Shown here: one piece after another, positions 15,300-21,351 of the stretch
How the letters are laid out: each line of letters begins with the position of its first letter
Numbering within the stretch: the first letter of the stretch is position 1
Source of the DNA: Desulfobacterales bacterium
GTDB taxonomy: Bacteria > Desulfobacterota > Desulfobacteria > Desulfobacterales > ETH-SRB1
Length of the DNA stretch: 21,351 nt
NCBI GenBank assembly: GCA_030017395.1
Contig: JASEIZ010000010.1
Coordinates: 1 to 21,351, forward strand
Direction: 5' to 3'
Translations under genes and position numbers: made by a program
The notes under the pieces: model-generated
Seen by the model: the letters and a program-made list of their open reading frames with translations, nothing else
Database searches by the model: none
What the model was told of the DNA's origin: nothing

Positions 15300-16550
15300 T
15301 CATATATGTGTATCCCAGCGCGCAAATTTCAGCAAAAGGATCATTCCGGGAATGGCGATCAGGGTACATATGACAAAAAAAGCTTCCCAGCCGATGTTTT
15401 TAGCAAGAAAACCTGTTGGAGCCGAGGCCAGCACTCTTGGAATTCCCATCAGGCTGCTTAGAAGAGCGTATTGCGTGGCTGTAAATTTTTTATTTGTAAT
15501 GCTTGCCATAAATGCGACATAAGCGGCGGTTCCCATGCCGCCGCTTAGATTTTCAAAAGCAATCACGGCCGACAGAGCCGGAACGCTGTAACCGATACGC
15601 GCCAGAACAACAAAACCTGCTGTTGAAGCGGCCTGTAGAAAACCAAAGTACCAGAGGCTGCGGTTGATTCCCAGACGAAGCATGATCGTTCCTCCGATCA
15701 GGCTGCCCGCAACCGTGGCCCAGAAACCGAACAGTTTAACAACAGCGCCGATTTCCGTTTTTGAAAATCCTATATCAAGATAAAAAGGTATAGTCATGGC
15801 GCTGGCCATGGTGTCGCCGATTTTATAAAGCAGTATAAATGCCAGTATATACAAAGCCCCATTACGACTGAAATATTCCACCAGCGGGTCAAAAACAGCC
15901 TCTTTCATTGTTTTAGGGGTTCCGGCGGTCAGTTCAGGTTCATGCGCAAAGATAGTTGTAAGAATACCGGGCAGCATACATGCCGCCATTATTAAATAAA
16001 CCATGGAAAAAGGCATGTAATCGGCCAGGATTAAGCCCCCTCCGGAAGCAAGCAGCATCCCTATCCTGTATCCGTTGATATAAAGAGAAGATCCGAGCCC
16101 TAACTCCTTATCAGGAAGGTCCTCTCTTCTATATGCATCCACAACAATATCCTGGGAGGCGCTGAAGAAGGTTACCAGAAAAGCAACAAAGGCCAACATC
16201 CATGGATTTTCTTTAGGCTGAGTAAAGCCGAGACCCGCGATGGATAAGAGCAAAGCTATTTGAGCTATTAGCAACCATCCTCTACGGCGGCCCAGAAACG
16301 GGAGAGTGAAACGATCCAGAAAAGGAGCCCAGAGGAATTTCAAGGTGTAAGGAAGACCAACCAGGGCCATCATTCCGATTACGGTCAGATCCACCCCTTG
16401 TTCTTTCATCCATGCCTGTAAAACGGTTATGGTCAGGAGAAGAGGCAGTCCGCAGGCAAAACCCATAAGAAGAGTTACCAGCATACGGCCGCTGCAAATT
16501 GTATAAATTATGGATTTTTGCTTTACAGGCTGCACGCTTTTTAATAGCAA
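15300..16550 (-). CDS. AmpG-like MFS transporter (muropeptide permease family)
   Basis: A 416-aa inner-membrane protein with about 12 hydrophobic segments. AmpG-type hallmarks are the N-terminal MGFACGLPLLLTITVLQAW, GLPYTLKFLWAPFLDR, LGRRRGWLL, SASQDIVVDAYRRE and ELGLGSSLYINGYRIG. AmpG imports anhydro-muropeptides from the periplasm for cell-wall recycling; whether this member carries muropeptides is not proven by sequence. The likely start is a TTG at 16550, overlapping the nitroreductase end by 10 bp; no strong ribosome-binding site is visible, and a GTG at 16535 is an alternative. Third gene of the rdgB operon. Confidence 0.85.
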   Translation of the reverse strand: MLLKSVQPVKQKSIIYTICSGRMLVTLLMGFACGLPLLLTITVLQAWMKEQGVDLTVIGMMALVGLPYTLKFLWAPFLDRFTLPFLGRRRGWLLIAQIALLLSIAGLGFTQPKENPWMLAFVAFLVTFFSASQDIVVDAYRREDLPDKELGLGSSLYINGYRIGMLLASGGGLILADYMPFSMVYLIMAACMLPGILTTIFAHEPELTAGTPKTMKEAVFDPLVEYFSRNGALYILAFILLYKIGDTMASAMTIPFYLDIGFSKTEIGAVVKLFGFWATVAGSLIGGTIMLRLGINRSLWYFGFLQAASTAGFVVLARIGYSVPALSAVIAFENLSGGMGTAAYVAFMASITNKKFTATQYALLSSLMGIPRVLASAPTGFLAKNIGWEAFFVICTLIAIPGMILLLKFARWDTHI

Positions 16551-17134
16551 TCCAGAAGGATATCGGTTAATTTTCTTTTGGGCACATGATGAACCCCTTT
16601 GCCGTCCCTCCAGTACTTAATTTTATTAACGGCGCTCAATGGGCTGTCAGAATCAACGACTTCCAGCTTAACCTTTTCTTTAGGCTTTCCGATTGCAAGG
16701 ACAAGAAGTATTTTATATTCAGGCGGTATATTCAGAATTTTACGGAGTTTTCTACGGTTTATCGCTCCGATCATACATCCTGCAAGGCCCTTTTCTCTTG
16801 CGCCAAGCAGCATGCTCTGGCTCGCGATTCCATGGTCACACCAAAAATTTTTGGCAATATCGGTATTGCCTAGAATTATTATATAGGCAGCCGGCCTTTC
16901 TCCATCCTTTGGTCCGGGCCAGTCTTTGATATATCCCGCCCAGGCAAGGCAGGAAAATATGAGATCATTCTTTTCCGGATCGCTGGAAAGGATATAGTTT
17001 AAAGGCTGTAAGTTTGCCGCAGAAGCCGACAGTCTCGCAAGATTTACCAGTTCCTTTAAAGTCTTTAAAGACACTGCATGGTCCTGGTAAAATCTTCTGC
17101 AACTTCTGTTTTTTTTAATCAAATCTGAAATCAT
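16541..17134 (-). CDS. Nitroreductase-family flavoprotein
   Basis: A 197-aa FMN-dependent oxidoreductase-like protein. The family signature KKNRSCRRFYQDHAVS (residues ~7-22, FMN phosphate contact via Arg residues) is followed by LVNLARLSASAANLQPLNYI. GIASQSMLLGAREKGLAGCMIGA and a C-terminal LVLAIGKPKEK are also typical. Many members act on unknown substrates, so no reaction is assigned. ATG 17134 is taken as start; a GTG three codons upstream (17143) is also possible. It lies 28 nt downstream of rdgB and overlaps the MFS gene. Confidence 0.85.
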   Translation of the reverse strand: MISDLIKKNRSCRRFYQDHAVSLKTLKELVNLARLSASAANLQPLNYILSSDPEKNDLIFSCLAWAGYIKDWPGPKDGERPAAYIIILGNTDIAKNFWCDHGIASQSMLLGAREKGLAGCMIGAINRRKLRKILNIPPEYKILLVLAIGKPKEKVKLEVVDSDSPLSAVNKIKYWRDGKGVHHVPKRKLTDILLDCY

Positions 17135-17162
17135 TTTACTCACCGTTACATTTAAGTTTTAA

Positions 17163-17786
17163 TTATACAGGCATATTCTGGCGTATCCAGAGCAGGACTT
17201 TGTCAAATTCATCTCTTACCTCCCTGAGAGCCTTTCCTCTGTGGCTCACATGGCTTTTTTCCTGCATTGTTAATTCTGCAAAGGTCTTTTTAAGCGGCGT
17301 GTAGTAAAAAACAGGATCATATCCAAATCCATTTGAACCGGCAGGCTCTGTGGTTATCAAACCTTCGCAGCGGGCTTCGTATGTAAGAGCAACTCCTGTA
17401 GGAACAGCAACCGATATTACGCATTCAAAGGCGGCCCTGCGGTCTGTTTTCCCCTTCATTTCACTAAGCAGCTTATTCCGCCGTTGTTCGTCTGTGGCAT
17501 CTTCTCCGGCATAGCGGGCAGATTGAACTCCAGGAGCGCCTCCAAGAGCTTCGACCAGCAATCCCGAATCATCGGCCAGGGCCGGCAAACCCAGAATTCT
17601 TGCCGTAAAGCTTGCTTTTTTGTAAGCATTTTCATCAAAGGTATTTCCGTCTTCTACAACCTCCGGTATAGGGCCAAAATCGGCCAGATTTTTAATATTA
17701 ATCGGAAAACCCTTTAAAAGGTCTCTGATTTCAGAAGTTTTGCCTTTGTTTGCTGTAGCTATAACCAGGGTGATTAAATTATTCAT
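17163..17786 (-). CDS. rdgB: XTP/dITP diphosphatase (RdgB/HAM1 family)
   Basis: A 207-aa house-cleaning pyrophosphatase that removes non-canonical purine nucleotides (dITP, XTP) from the pool. Signatures are IATANKGKTSEIRDLL at the N-terminus (substrate loop), FDENAYKKA, ALADDSGLLVEALGGAPGVQSARYAGE (metal and catalytic Asp), GSNGFGYDPVFYY, KSHVSHRGKAL. The length is normal. AGGA lies 9 nt upstream of the ATG. First gene of an apparent three-gene operon with nitroreductase and AmpG-like MFS genes. Confidence 0.95.
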   Translation of the reverse strand: MNNLITLVIATANKGKTSEIRDLLKGFPINIKNLADFGPIPEVVEDGNTFDENAYKKASFTARILGLPALADDSGLLVEALGGAPGVQSARYAGEDATDEQRRNKLLSEMKGKTDRRAAFECVISVAVPTGVALTYEARCEGLITTEPAGSNGFGYDPVFYYTPLKKTFAELTMQEKSHVSHRGKALREVRDEFDKVLLWIRQNMPV

Positions 17787-17844
17787 TTTGGTTTATCCTG
17801 TTATCCCGTCTGTTTTTTTCAACCGTGAACTGTTACAATCATAT

Positions 17845-17873
17845 TTTATAATTCATGACCAGGCTGTTGTAAA
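17845..17873 (-). promoter_or_regulatory. Predicted sigma-70-type promoter of the rdgB operon
   Basis: On the minus strand TTTACA (17868-17873), a 17-bp spacer and TATAAA (17845-17850) give 5/6 matches to each consensus hexamer. They lie ~60 bp upstream of the rdgB start. A solitary AACCGTGAAC repeat half (17821-17830) falls in the leader. Confidence 0.6.
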
Positions 17874-17960
17874 GTATTTTAGCGAAACCTTCACAAAACG
17901 CCCCCAGCCTCTTAGCGTCTCAAAATCCGATTCTTTACATATTCTCTCTTATATGCCATA

Positions 17961-18194
17961 TTATATTTGTTGACAACAGTGTCGCGTCCCGTAACAATCA
18001 ACAACAGCTAAAACTTCATCCAAAGGAGCTCGACGCAATGAAACTTGCGTCAACCGCTTATCCAACAACCCCTCCAATCCCTCTTTTTCGTAACGATCAA
18101 TATAACGCCGAAATGTCCGAGCGCATACCCCCAAACATCCACGCTGCTTCTTCCTGACAGTGGTTTTTAAAATTAATACACTGTGTAAACTCAA
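17961..18194 (-). pseudogene. Transposase fragment (helix-turn-helix region, IS481/ISNCY-like)
   Basis: A 77-codon frame whose middle, CLGVCARTFRRYIDRYEKEGLEGLLDKRL followed in the same frame by SLRRAPLDEVLAVVDCY, matches the N-terminal helix-turn-helix segment of a family of large IS transposases (…LGVSERTFRRW..RYEEEGxxGLxDRRL…RRxPxDEV…LY…). The N-terminal start, the DDE catalytic domain and recognisable IS ends are all absent. The frame extends into the 3' end of the M28 gene only by chance. The sequence between it and rdgB (about 17875-17960) shows nothing else recognisable. Confidence 0.7.
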
Positions 18195-19060
18195 ACAAGT
18201 CGTTCGATAGCTGCTTTTACTCCATATACCACTTTTGCCATTTTTTCATAATCAAGGGTGTCATGTATGTCTTTTGCCGTGTGGTAGTAAGGGTTTCGAT
18301 AGAAAGCAGTATCGGTTATCATTACGGCAGGATAACCAAACTGATAAAATGACCAGTGGTCTGAAAGGTCAATTCCTATAACTATAGGTAAAGCATTATA
18401 CGAAAAAATTGGAATGTCTGTTCCTTCTTTGAACCCTTCTTTTACCATTTCCGTAAATTTTCTTGATCTGAGATTTCCAACTGCCGCTATAAAATTACCT
18501 TTGTCGGAAAATCTCTTTTCCATGAAAGGAAGCGGAAATTCCTGGCTGTGAGGTCTATCCACAAAATACCCGATCATCTCGAGGCAGATCATGCCAAAAA
18601 CTTTATGACGACCTTTATTCAGCATTTGCGCGTAGTGATAACTGCCCATATTTTTTGTTCTATATGCCGGTGGTTCCTCAAGAGCAAAAGCAACAAACTG
18701 AATTGCTGGGGCTACCCTTGATTTTGAGACAAGTCTCGCGACTTCCAGAAGACCGGCAACCGCACTTGCATTGTCGTCTGCTCCGGGGCTGCCGGAAACT
18801 GTATCGTAATGAGCCCCCAGCACAAGTATCTCTTCCTCTTCGTTTAATCCAGGCATGTTTCCAATAATATTTCGGTATGTCTTTCCTTGAAACACAAAAG
18901 GTTGTTCATTAACATTATAGCCATATTCTTTAAATCGGCTGGATATATATTCTGCTGCCTGGCATAGCTTTTCGTAGTCATTGTAACTTCGCGGACCTAT
19001 CTCAACAGAAAGATAGCGGACGGTCTCTTGCAGTCGTTTTATGCTTTCCTCGAGTATCAT
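18191..19060 (-). CDS. M28-family zinc metallopeptidase (aminopeptidase-like)
   Basis: A 289-aa protein with the co-catalytic zinc site of family M28: H84-Y-D86 (LGAHYDT), bridging Asp96 in GADDNASA, the catalytic pair E128-E129 (FALEEPPAY), an acidic residue in CLEMIGY, and a His near the C-terminus in YYHTAKDIHDTLDY. SDHWSFYQFGYPAVMITD is also characteristic. There is no signal peptide, so a cytosolic location is predicted, unlike many secreted M28 enzymes. The substrate is unknown. The ribosome-binding site is weak. It sits 68 bp downstream of the toxin gene on the same strand, so it may share its transcript. Confidence 0.88.
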   Translation of the reverse strand: MILEESIKRLQETVRYLSVEIGPRSYNDYEKLCQAAEYISSRFKEYGYNVNEQPFVFQGKTYRNIIGNMPGLNEEEEILVLGAHYDTVSGSPGADDNASAVAGLLEVARLVSKSRVAPAIQFVAFALEEPPAYRTKNMGSYHYAQMLNKGRHKVFGMICLEMIGYFVDRPHSQEFPLPFMEKRFSDKGNFIAAVGNLRSRKFTEMVKEGFKEGTDIPIFSYNALPIVIGIDLSDHWSFYQFGYPAVMITDTAFYRNPYYHTAKDIHDTLDYEKMAKVVYGVKAAIERLV

Positions 19061-19128
19061 CTTAAGCTTTTAACGTTGACAGATATCCCCATCTTTTAAT
19101 TTTTGAACAATATTCACTGAGCTAATAA

Positions 19129-19995
19129 TTAGATTGTTTTTTTCTTGTCTAAAATACCTGTTTTAAGATTTTGTAAAAATTTTAAGGCTTTTTCATAATT
19201 CTTGTCAGGCAGATATTCTGCTACTTTAATTATAAGGCTGTCATTTTTATCCGGATCAGTATTGTTCATCAAAATATCTAAAACAGCTTTCTTTGTTTTT
19301 GAACTCATCATTTCGGCCATATCACGGCCCAGCAATCTTGCACCTGCATATTCAAAATCAAAATCCTCTGTTTCCATTAAATCAGAATGCGAATTAAATA
19401 ATCTTTCCTCGTTTCCTGCCTGCGAATAATATTTCAACAGGGTGGCAATATCAACAGCATCCTTTGTAGGGAATTCATTATGTCTATCATTCCATGCGAA
19501 AAGTTTTAGAACAGCCATTCCCGCAAGTGAAACAAACCGGACATCAAGTCCGTCCGCCAAATCTACATTGATTGCGCCCTTCCATGCATCCCAAAAACCC
19601 ATTACATTCATTTCAATAGAGTGTTCAGGAGGCCAGCAAATTATTCCTTCTGATGTTTCCACTGATCCAAAGGGAATTATATCTACAGGATAACTGCCTT
19701 TAAATTTTAACCGGTATACTGGTTTTTTGTCTGAGTAAAAATTACCGGTCGATACAAGGCTGTCTTTCATTTCTTGATAGTGTTTCCAGTCTGTTACTAT
19801 GATACCAATATCGATATCCATGGTTTTAAGACCTGTGGACAAACCATATAGCTGACCAAGAATCAAATCGCGCACAACAGCACCCACGACAAAAAAATCG
19901 ATATCCATCTTCTTTGCTACATTCTTTATAGCTTTAAGACAGTCAACAATCAGCGGGTCAGTATTTTTCGATAAGTCTATTGATGTACTGGTCAT
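19129..19995 (-). CDS. AbiEii/AbiGii-type nucleotidyltransferase toxin (type IV TA)
   Basis: A 288-aa nucleotidyltransferase-like protein. The pol-beta fold signatures are VVGAVVRDLILG (G38-x3-RD), the metal-binding pair D60-I-D62 in KTMDIDIGIIV and a third Asp (D105) in PVDIIPFG. The helical part contains LAGMAVLKLFAWNDRH and KDAVDIATLLKYY, typical of AbiEii-like proteins. In known type IV systems the toxin is an NTase that inactivates tRNA or another target, and the antitoxin counters it and represses the operon. The ATG at 19995 has AAGGA 6 nt upstream and overlaps the antitoxin gene by 38 bp; an in-frame extension to 20052 is unlikely. Confidence 0.82.
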   Translation of the reverse strand: MTSTSIDLSKNTDPLIVDCLKAIKNVAKKMDIDFFVVGAVVRDLILGQLYGLSTGLKTMDIDIGIIVTDWKHYQEMKDSLVSTGNFYSDKKPVYRLKFKGSYPVDIIPFGSVETSEGIICWPPEHSIEMNVMGFWDAWKGAINVDLADGLDVRFVSLAGMAVLKLFAWNDRHNEFPTKDAVDIATLLKYYSQAGNEERLFNSHSDLMETEDFDFEYAGARLLGRDMAEMMSSKTKKAVLDILMNNTDPDKNDSLIIKVAEYLPDKNYEKALKFLQNLKTGILDKKKTI

Positions 19996-21013
19996 AAATA
20001 ATCCTTGCAGTTTCAATGTTCCTGTCATCTGCTGTTGCGATAAGGTCTGCATATATTAACAGCGGAGGCACGAGTATTTTGTAATTCCATGGATAATCAA
20101 AATTCCAGAACCTTTGAAATATTTCTATTTTCCCTTGAGGATCTTTTTTTAGATGATTCACTATCAAAAATTTATTTATTTCCTGTGGGCCATATATTGT
20201 TATTGTCTCAGGTTTCAAGTAATCTGTTAAACGGGCTGCCGCCGGCTCACCTCCGAGCAAAAACCGGTTTTCCCCCGGCTCAATTTTTTCCCACCATTCT
20301 TTTATGGTTGCGTCATAATGCCCTATATATAATTTTGGCCTGAGTTCTCTTGCATATGCATGAATCCATGTATCAAGCAGCTTATCAGTATTGATAAGTT
20401 TCCGGCCATGCTTTCCTCTGTCCACCAAAAAATTCAGCCTTCTCAAATCATACATTACCCAGCCCACAGTTCCGAGCGCGACATTGGCTGCTGTTGCAAT
20501 ATCACGATATGGAGCTTTCACAAGTTCAGGCAGGCAAAGCAAAGCAAATACAACTTTAAGCCCTGTGGGCCGAAATGCGCGAACTATTGTTTCGGTGGCA
20601 GGAGTTTCTTTATTTTTCCGGCCGATAATGTAAATAAAAAACGGCAGTTCATTGATATATGCATTTCCCGCAGTATCAATAAATGCAATGTTAAGCTCTT
20701 TCAGTTTCTCGGCCATTGGAGGTGTCACATGCCGGGCAACCAGTATCCCGGGCTTTCCAAAACGGCGTATCTGCTCTACAACATGCCCTATTGTAGCTTT
20801 TGTGATAAATCCTTTTATTTCAGCATAAAACTTTTTAGGCTTAACTTCAGGCACGTCGATCTGCAATACAGCATCGGGATGTATTTTTTCTGCAGGTCCA
20901 ACCTCCAGAATTGTAATACAAAATCCTGTTGTTTCCTCAAATGCCAGCTTTGCCGCATTAAGGATTTCTTGTTCTTTTGTGGCCGTATCGGTTGTATTTT
21001 TTTGAGTTCTCAT
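19958..21013 (-). CDS. AbiEi-family antitoxin / transcriptional regulator (type IV TA)
   Basis: A 351-aa protein. Residues ~145-215 form a winged helix-turn-helix (RAFRPTGLKVVFALL, then APYRDIATAANVALGTVGWVMYDLRR), which fits operon autoregulation. The N-terminal ~120 residues include ILVARHVTPPMAEKL and FIDTAGNAYI, blocks I recall from the AbiEi_2 family (PF09952). They also contain a D47...E65-x-K67...Q81 pattern resembling a PD-(D/E)XK fold. The C-terminal part has RFLLGGEPAAARLTDYL and PPLLIYADLIATADDRNIETARIIYDQY. The downstream NTase gene overlaps by 38 bp. The start ATG has only a weak, distant GGG as ribosome-binding site. Confidence 0.82.
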   Translation of the reverse strand: MRTQKNTTDTATKEQEILNAAKLAFEETTGFCITILEVGPAEKIHPDAVLQIDVPEVKPKKFYAEIKGFITKATIGHVVEQIRRFGKPGILVARHVTPPMAEKLKELNIAFIDTAGNAYINELPFFIYIIGRKNKETPATETIVRAFRPTGLKVVFALLCLPELVKAPYRDIATAANVALGTVGWVMYDLRRLNFLVDRGKHGRKLINTDKLLDTWIHAYARELRPKLYIGHYDATIKEWWEKIEPGENRFLLGGEPAAARLTDYLKPETITIYGPQEINKFLIVNHLKKDPQGKIEIFQRFWNFDYPWNYKILVPPLLIYADLIATADDRNIETARIIYDQYINRLIEKY

Positions 21014-21033
21014 TTTATATTAATGCCCTTTTT

Positions 21034-21086
21034 TGTTCATTATTTTATTCTGTACATTATTAATGAACAAATGTAAATAGTGAACA
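21034..21086. promoter_or_regulatory. Operator-like repeats upstream of the type IV TA operon
   Basis: TGTTCATTA (21034-21042) is perfectly inverted by TAATGAACA (21061-21069), and the latter is repeated in direct orientation as TAGTGAACA (21078-21086) 17 bp further on. They lie 21-73 bp upstream of the antitoxin start and overlap its predicted promoter, as expected for autoregulation by an AbiEi-type antitoxin (inference). Confidence 0.6.
21042..21070 (-). promoter_or_regulatory. Predicted promoter of the TA operon
   Basis: Minus-strand TAAAAT (-10, 21042-21047) with a 17-bp spacer from TTGTTC (-35, 21065-21070; weak). Both hexamers overlap the inverted repeat arms. TTTACA (21072-21077) is an alternative -35 with a poorer -10. 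Confidence 0.4.
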
Positions 21087-21270
21087 TCAATTTTATAAAA
21101 ATATATTCTGTGCGCAACTTGTATTTTTCACAAGCTTGGTTTGCCGCGGGCGCAGGCAATGAAGCTGTGGTGCTTCACCGCAAATGGCCGGCAACACAGT
21201 GGATGTGATAAAATCCGGGAATCTGGAGGGTTAGGGGATTTCGTGGCAGAAAAAGTTCGAGTCAGCGAGT
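21087..21270. other. Intergenic stretch, GC-richer block, no gene recognised
   Basis: From about 21137 to 21260 the sequence is GC-richer than its surroundings and has a small hairpin (TGAAGC 21160-21165 / GCTTCA 21172-21177). No coding frame, tRNA or known RNA was recognised on either strand. Confidence 0.4.
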
Positions 21271-21351
21271 TTATTTCTGATTATAGAATTGCTTAATCGC
21301 CTCGCATAGCCCGGGTATAGTATATGATTCGGCGGCTATATGGACATCAAA
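21271..21351 (-). CDS. 3' end of an unidentified minus-strand gene (partial)
   Basis: Reading inward from the window edge on the minus strand, 26 codons are open (...VHIAAESYTIPGLCEAIKQFY, ending NQK) before a TAA at 21271-21273. The composition looks protein-like, but so short an open stretch could be chance. The product is not recognised. Confidence 0.35.
   Translation of the reverse strand, partial: FDVHIAAESYTIPGLCEAIKQFYNQK

Noticed and set aside
20360..21076. Long plus-strand frame (238 codons) opposite the antitoxin
   Set aside because: It is the antisense of a well-supported AbiEi-family gene, rich in Cys/Phe/Ile and without recognisable motifs.
21256..21266. T-arm-like AGTTCGAGTC as part of a tRNA
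   Set aside because: No acceptor stem, anticodon arm or D-arm could be placed around it.

Overview
The window looks like a chromosomal segment of a mesophilic deltaproteobacterium (Desulfobacterota, probably near Desulfobacterales). This is inferred from the moderate-to-low GC, a PilQ-type secretin, a B12-dependent ribonucleotide reductase, a protein resembling the DUF6178 family, and intergenic repeats of the kind common in that group (hairpins built on TTCCGGC..GCCGGAA, and CACCGCAGAG-, CACAGAT- and GGCACAAAG-type arms). No rRNA, tRNA or CRISPR array was seen.

Layout. Positions 1-284 hold the 3' end of a plus-strand pilQ. It converges on a minus-strand block: serS (6276-5003, broken by a one-base frameshift), thrC (ATGA overlap with serS), a two-LysM exported protein, and a TPR lipoprotein of PilF/PilW type. 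A plus-strand 5-formyltetrahydrofolate cyclo-ligase (6746-7333) runs tail-to-tail into a two-TM potassium channel with an RCK domain (8333-7335). Next come plus-strand pcm and a YqaA/DedA-like membrane protein with abutting reading frames. These meet a minus-strand group of rsmD, coaD and nrdJ (13133-9757). Further right, still on the minus strand, lie a 583-aa DUF6178-like protein and a compact rdgB - nitroreductase - AmpG-like MFS operon with a good predicted promoter at 17845-17873. Then follow a transposase remnant, a cytosolic M28 metallopeptidase, and a type IV (AbiEi/AbiEii-like) toxin-antitoxin pair with its own operator-like repeats. The last ~80 bases are the 3' end of an unidentified minus-strand frame.

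Core housekeeping genes (tRNA charging, threonine, folate, CoA, deoxynucleotides, 16S rRNA methylation, nucleotide-pool cleaning, protein repair) dominate. The accessory material is concentrated at the right end (17.8-21.3 kb) and in the gaps between genes.

Most larger gaps left of 15.3 kb are filled by small palindromic or inverted-repeat elements of at least three kinds. (a) Two copies of a ~135-158 bp MITE-like unit (1144-1288, 6348-6505). (b) Two copies of a 42-bp hairpin repeat (3335-3376, 15250-15291). (c) A structurally coherent set whose inverted ends are made of short units repeated every ~7-10 bp (1309-1415, 12458-12565, 13164-13391; less certain 3286-3472, 6299-6625, 8357-8428). 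One member of set (c) carries a GxxExxY (PD-(D/E)XK-superfamily) gene with its core deleted in frame, which suggests, as inference, that such nuclease genes ride on these elements. This set, the toxin-antitoxin pair with a nuclease-like signature in its antitoxin, and the serS frameshift are the items most worth checking.
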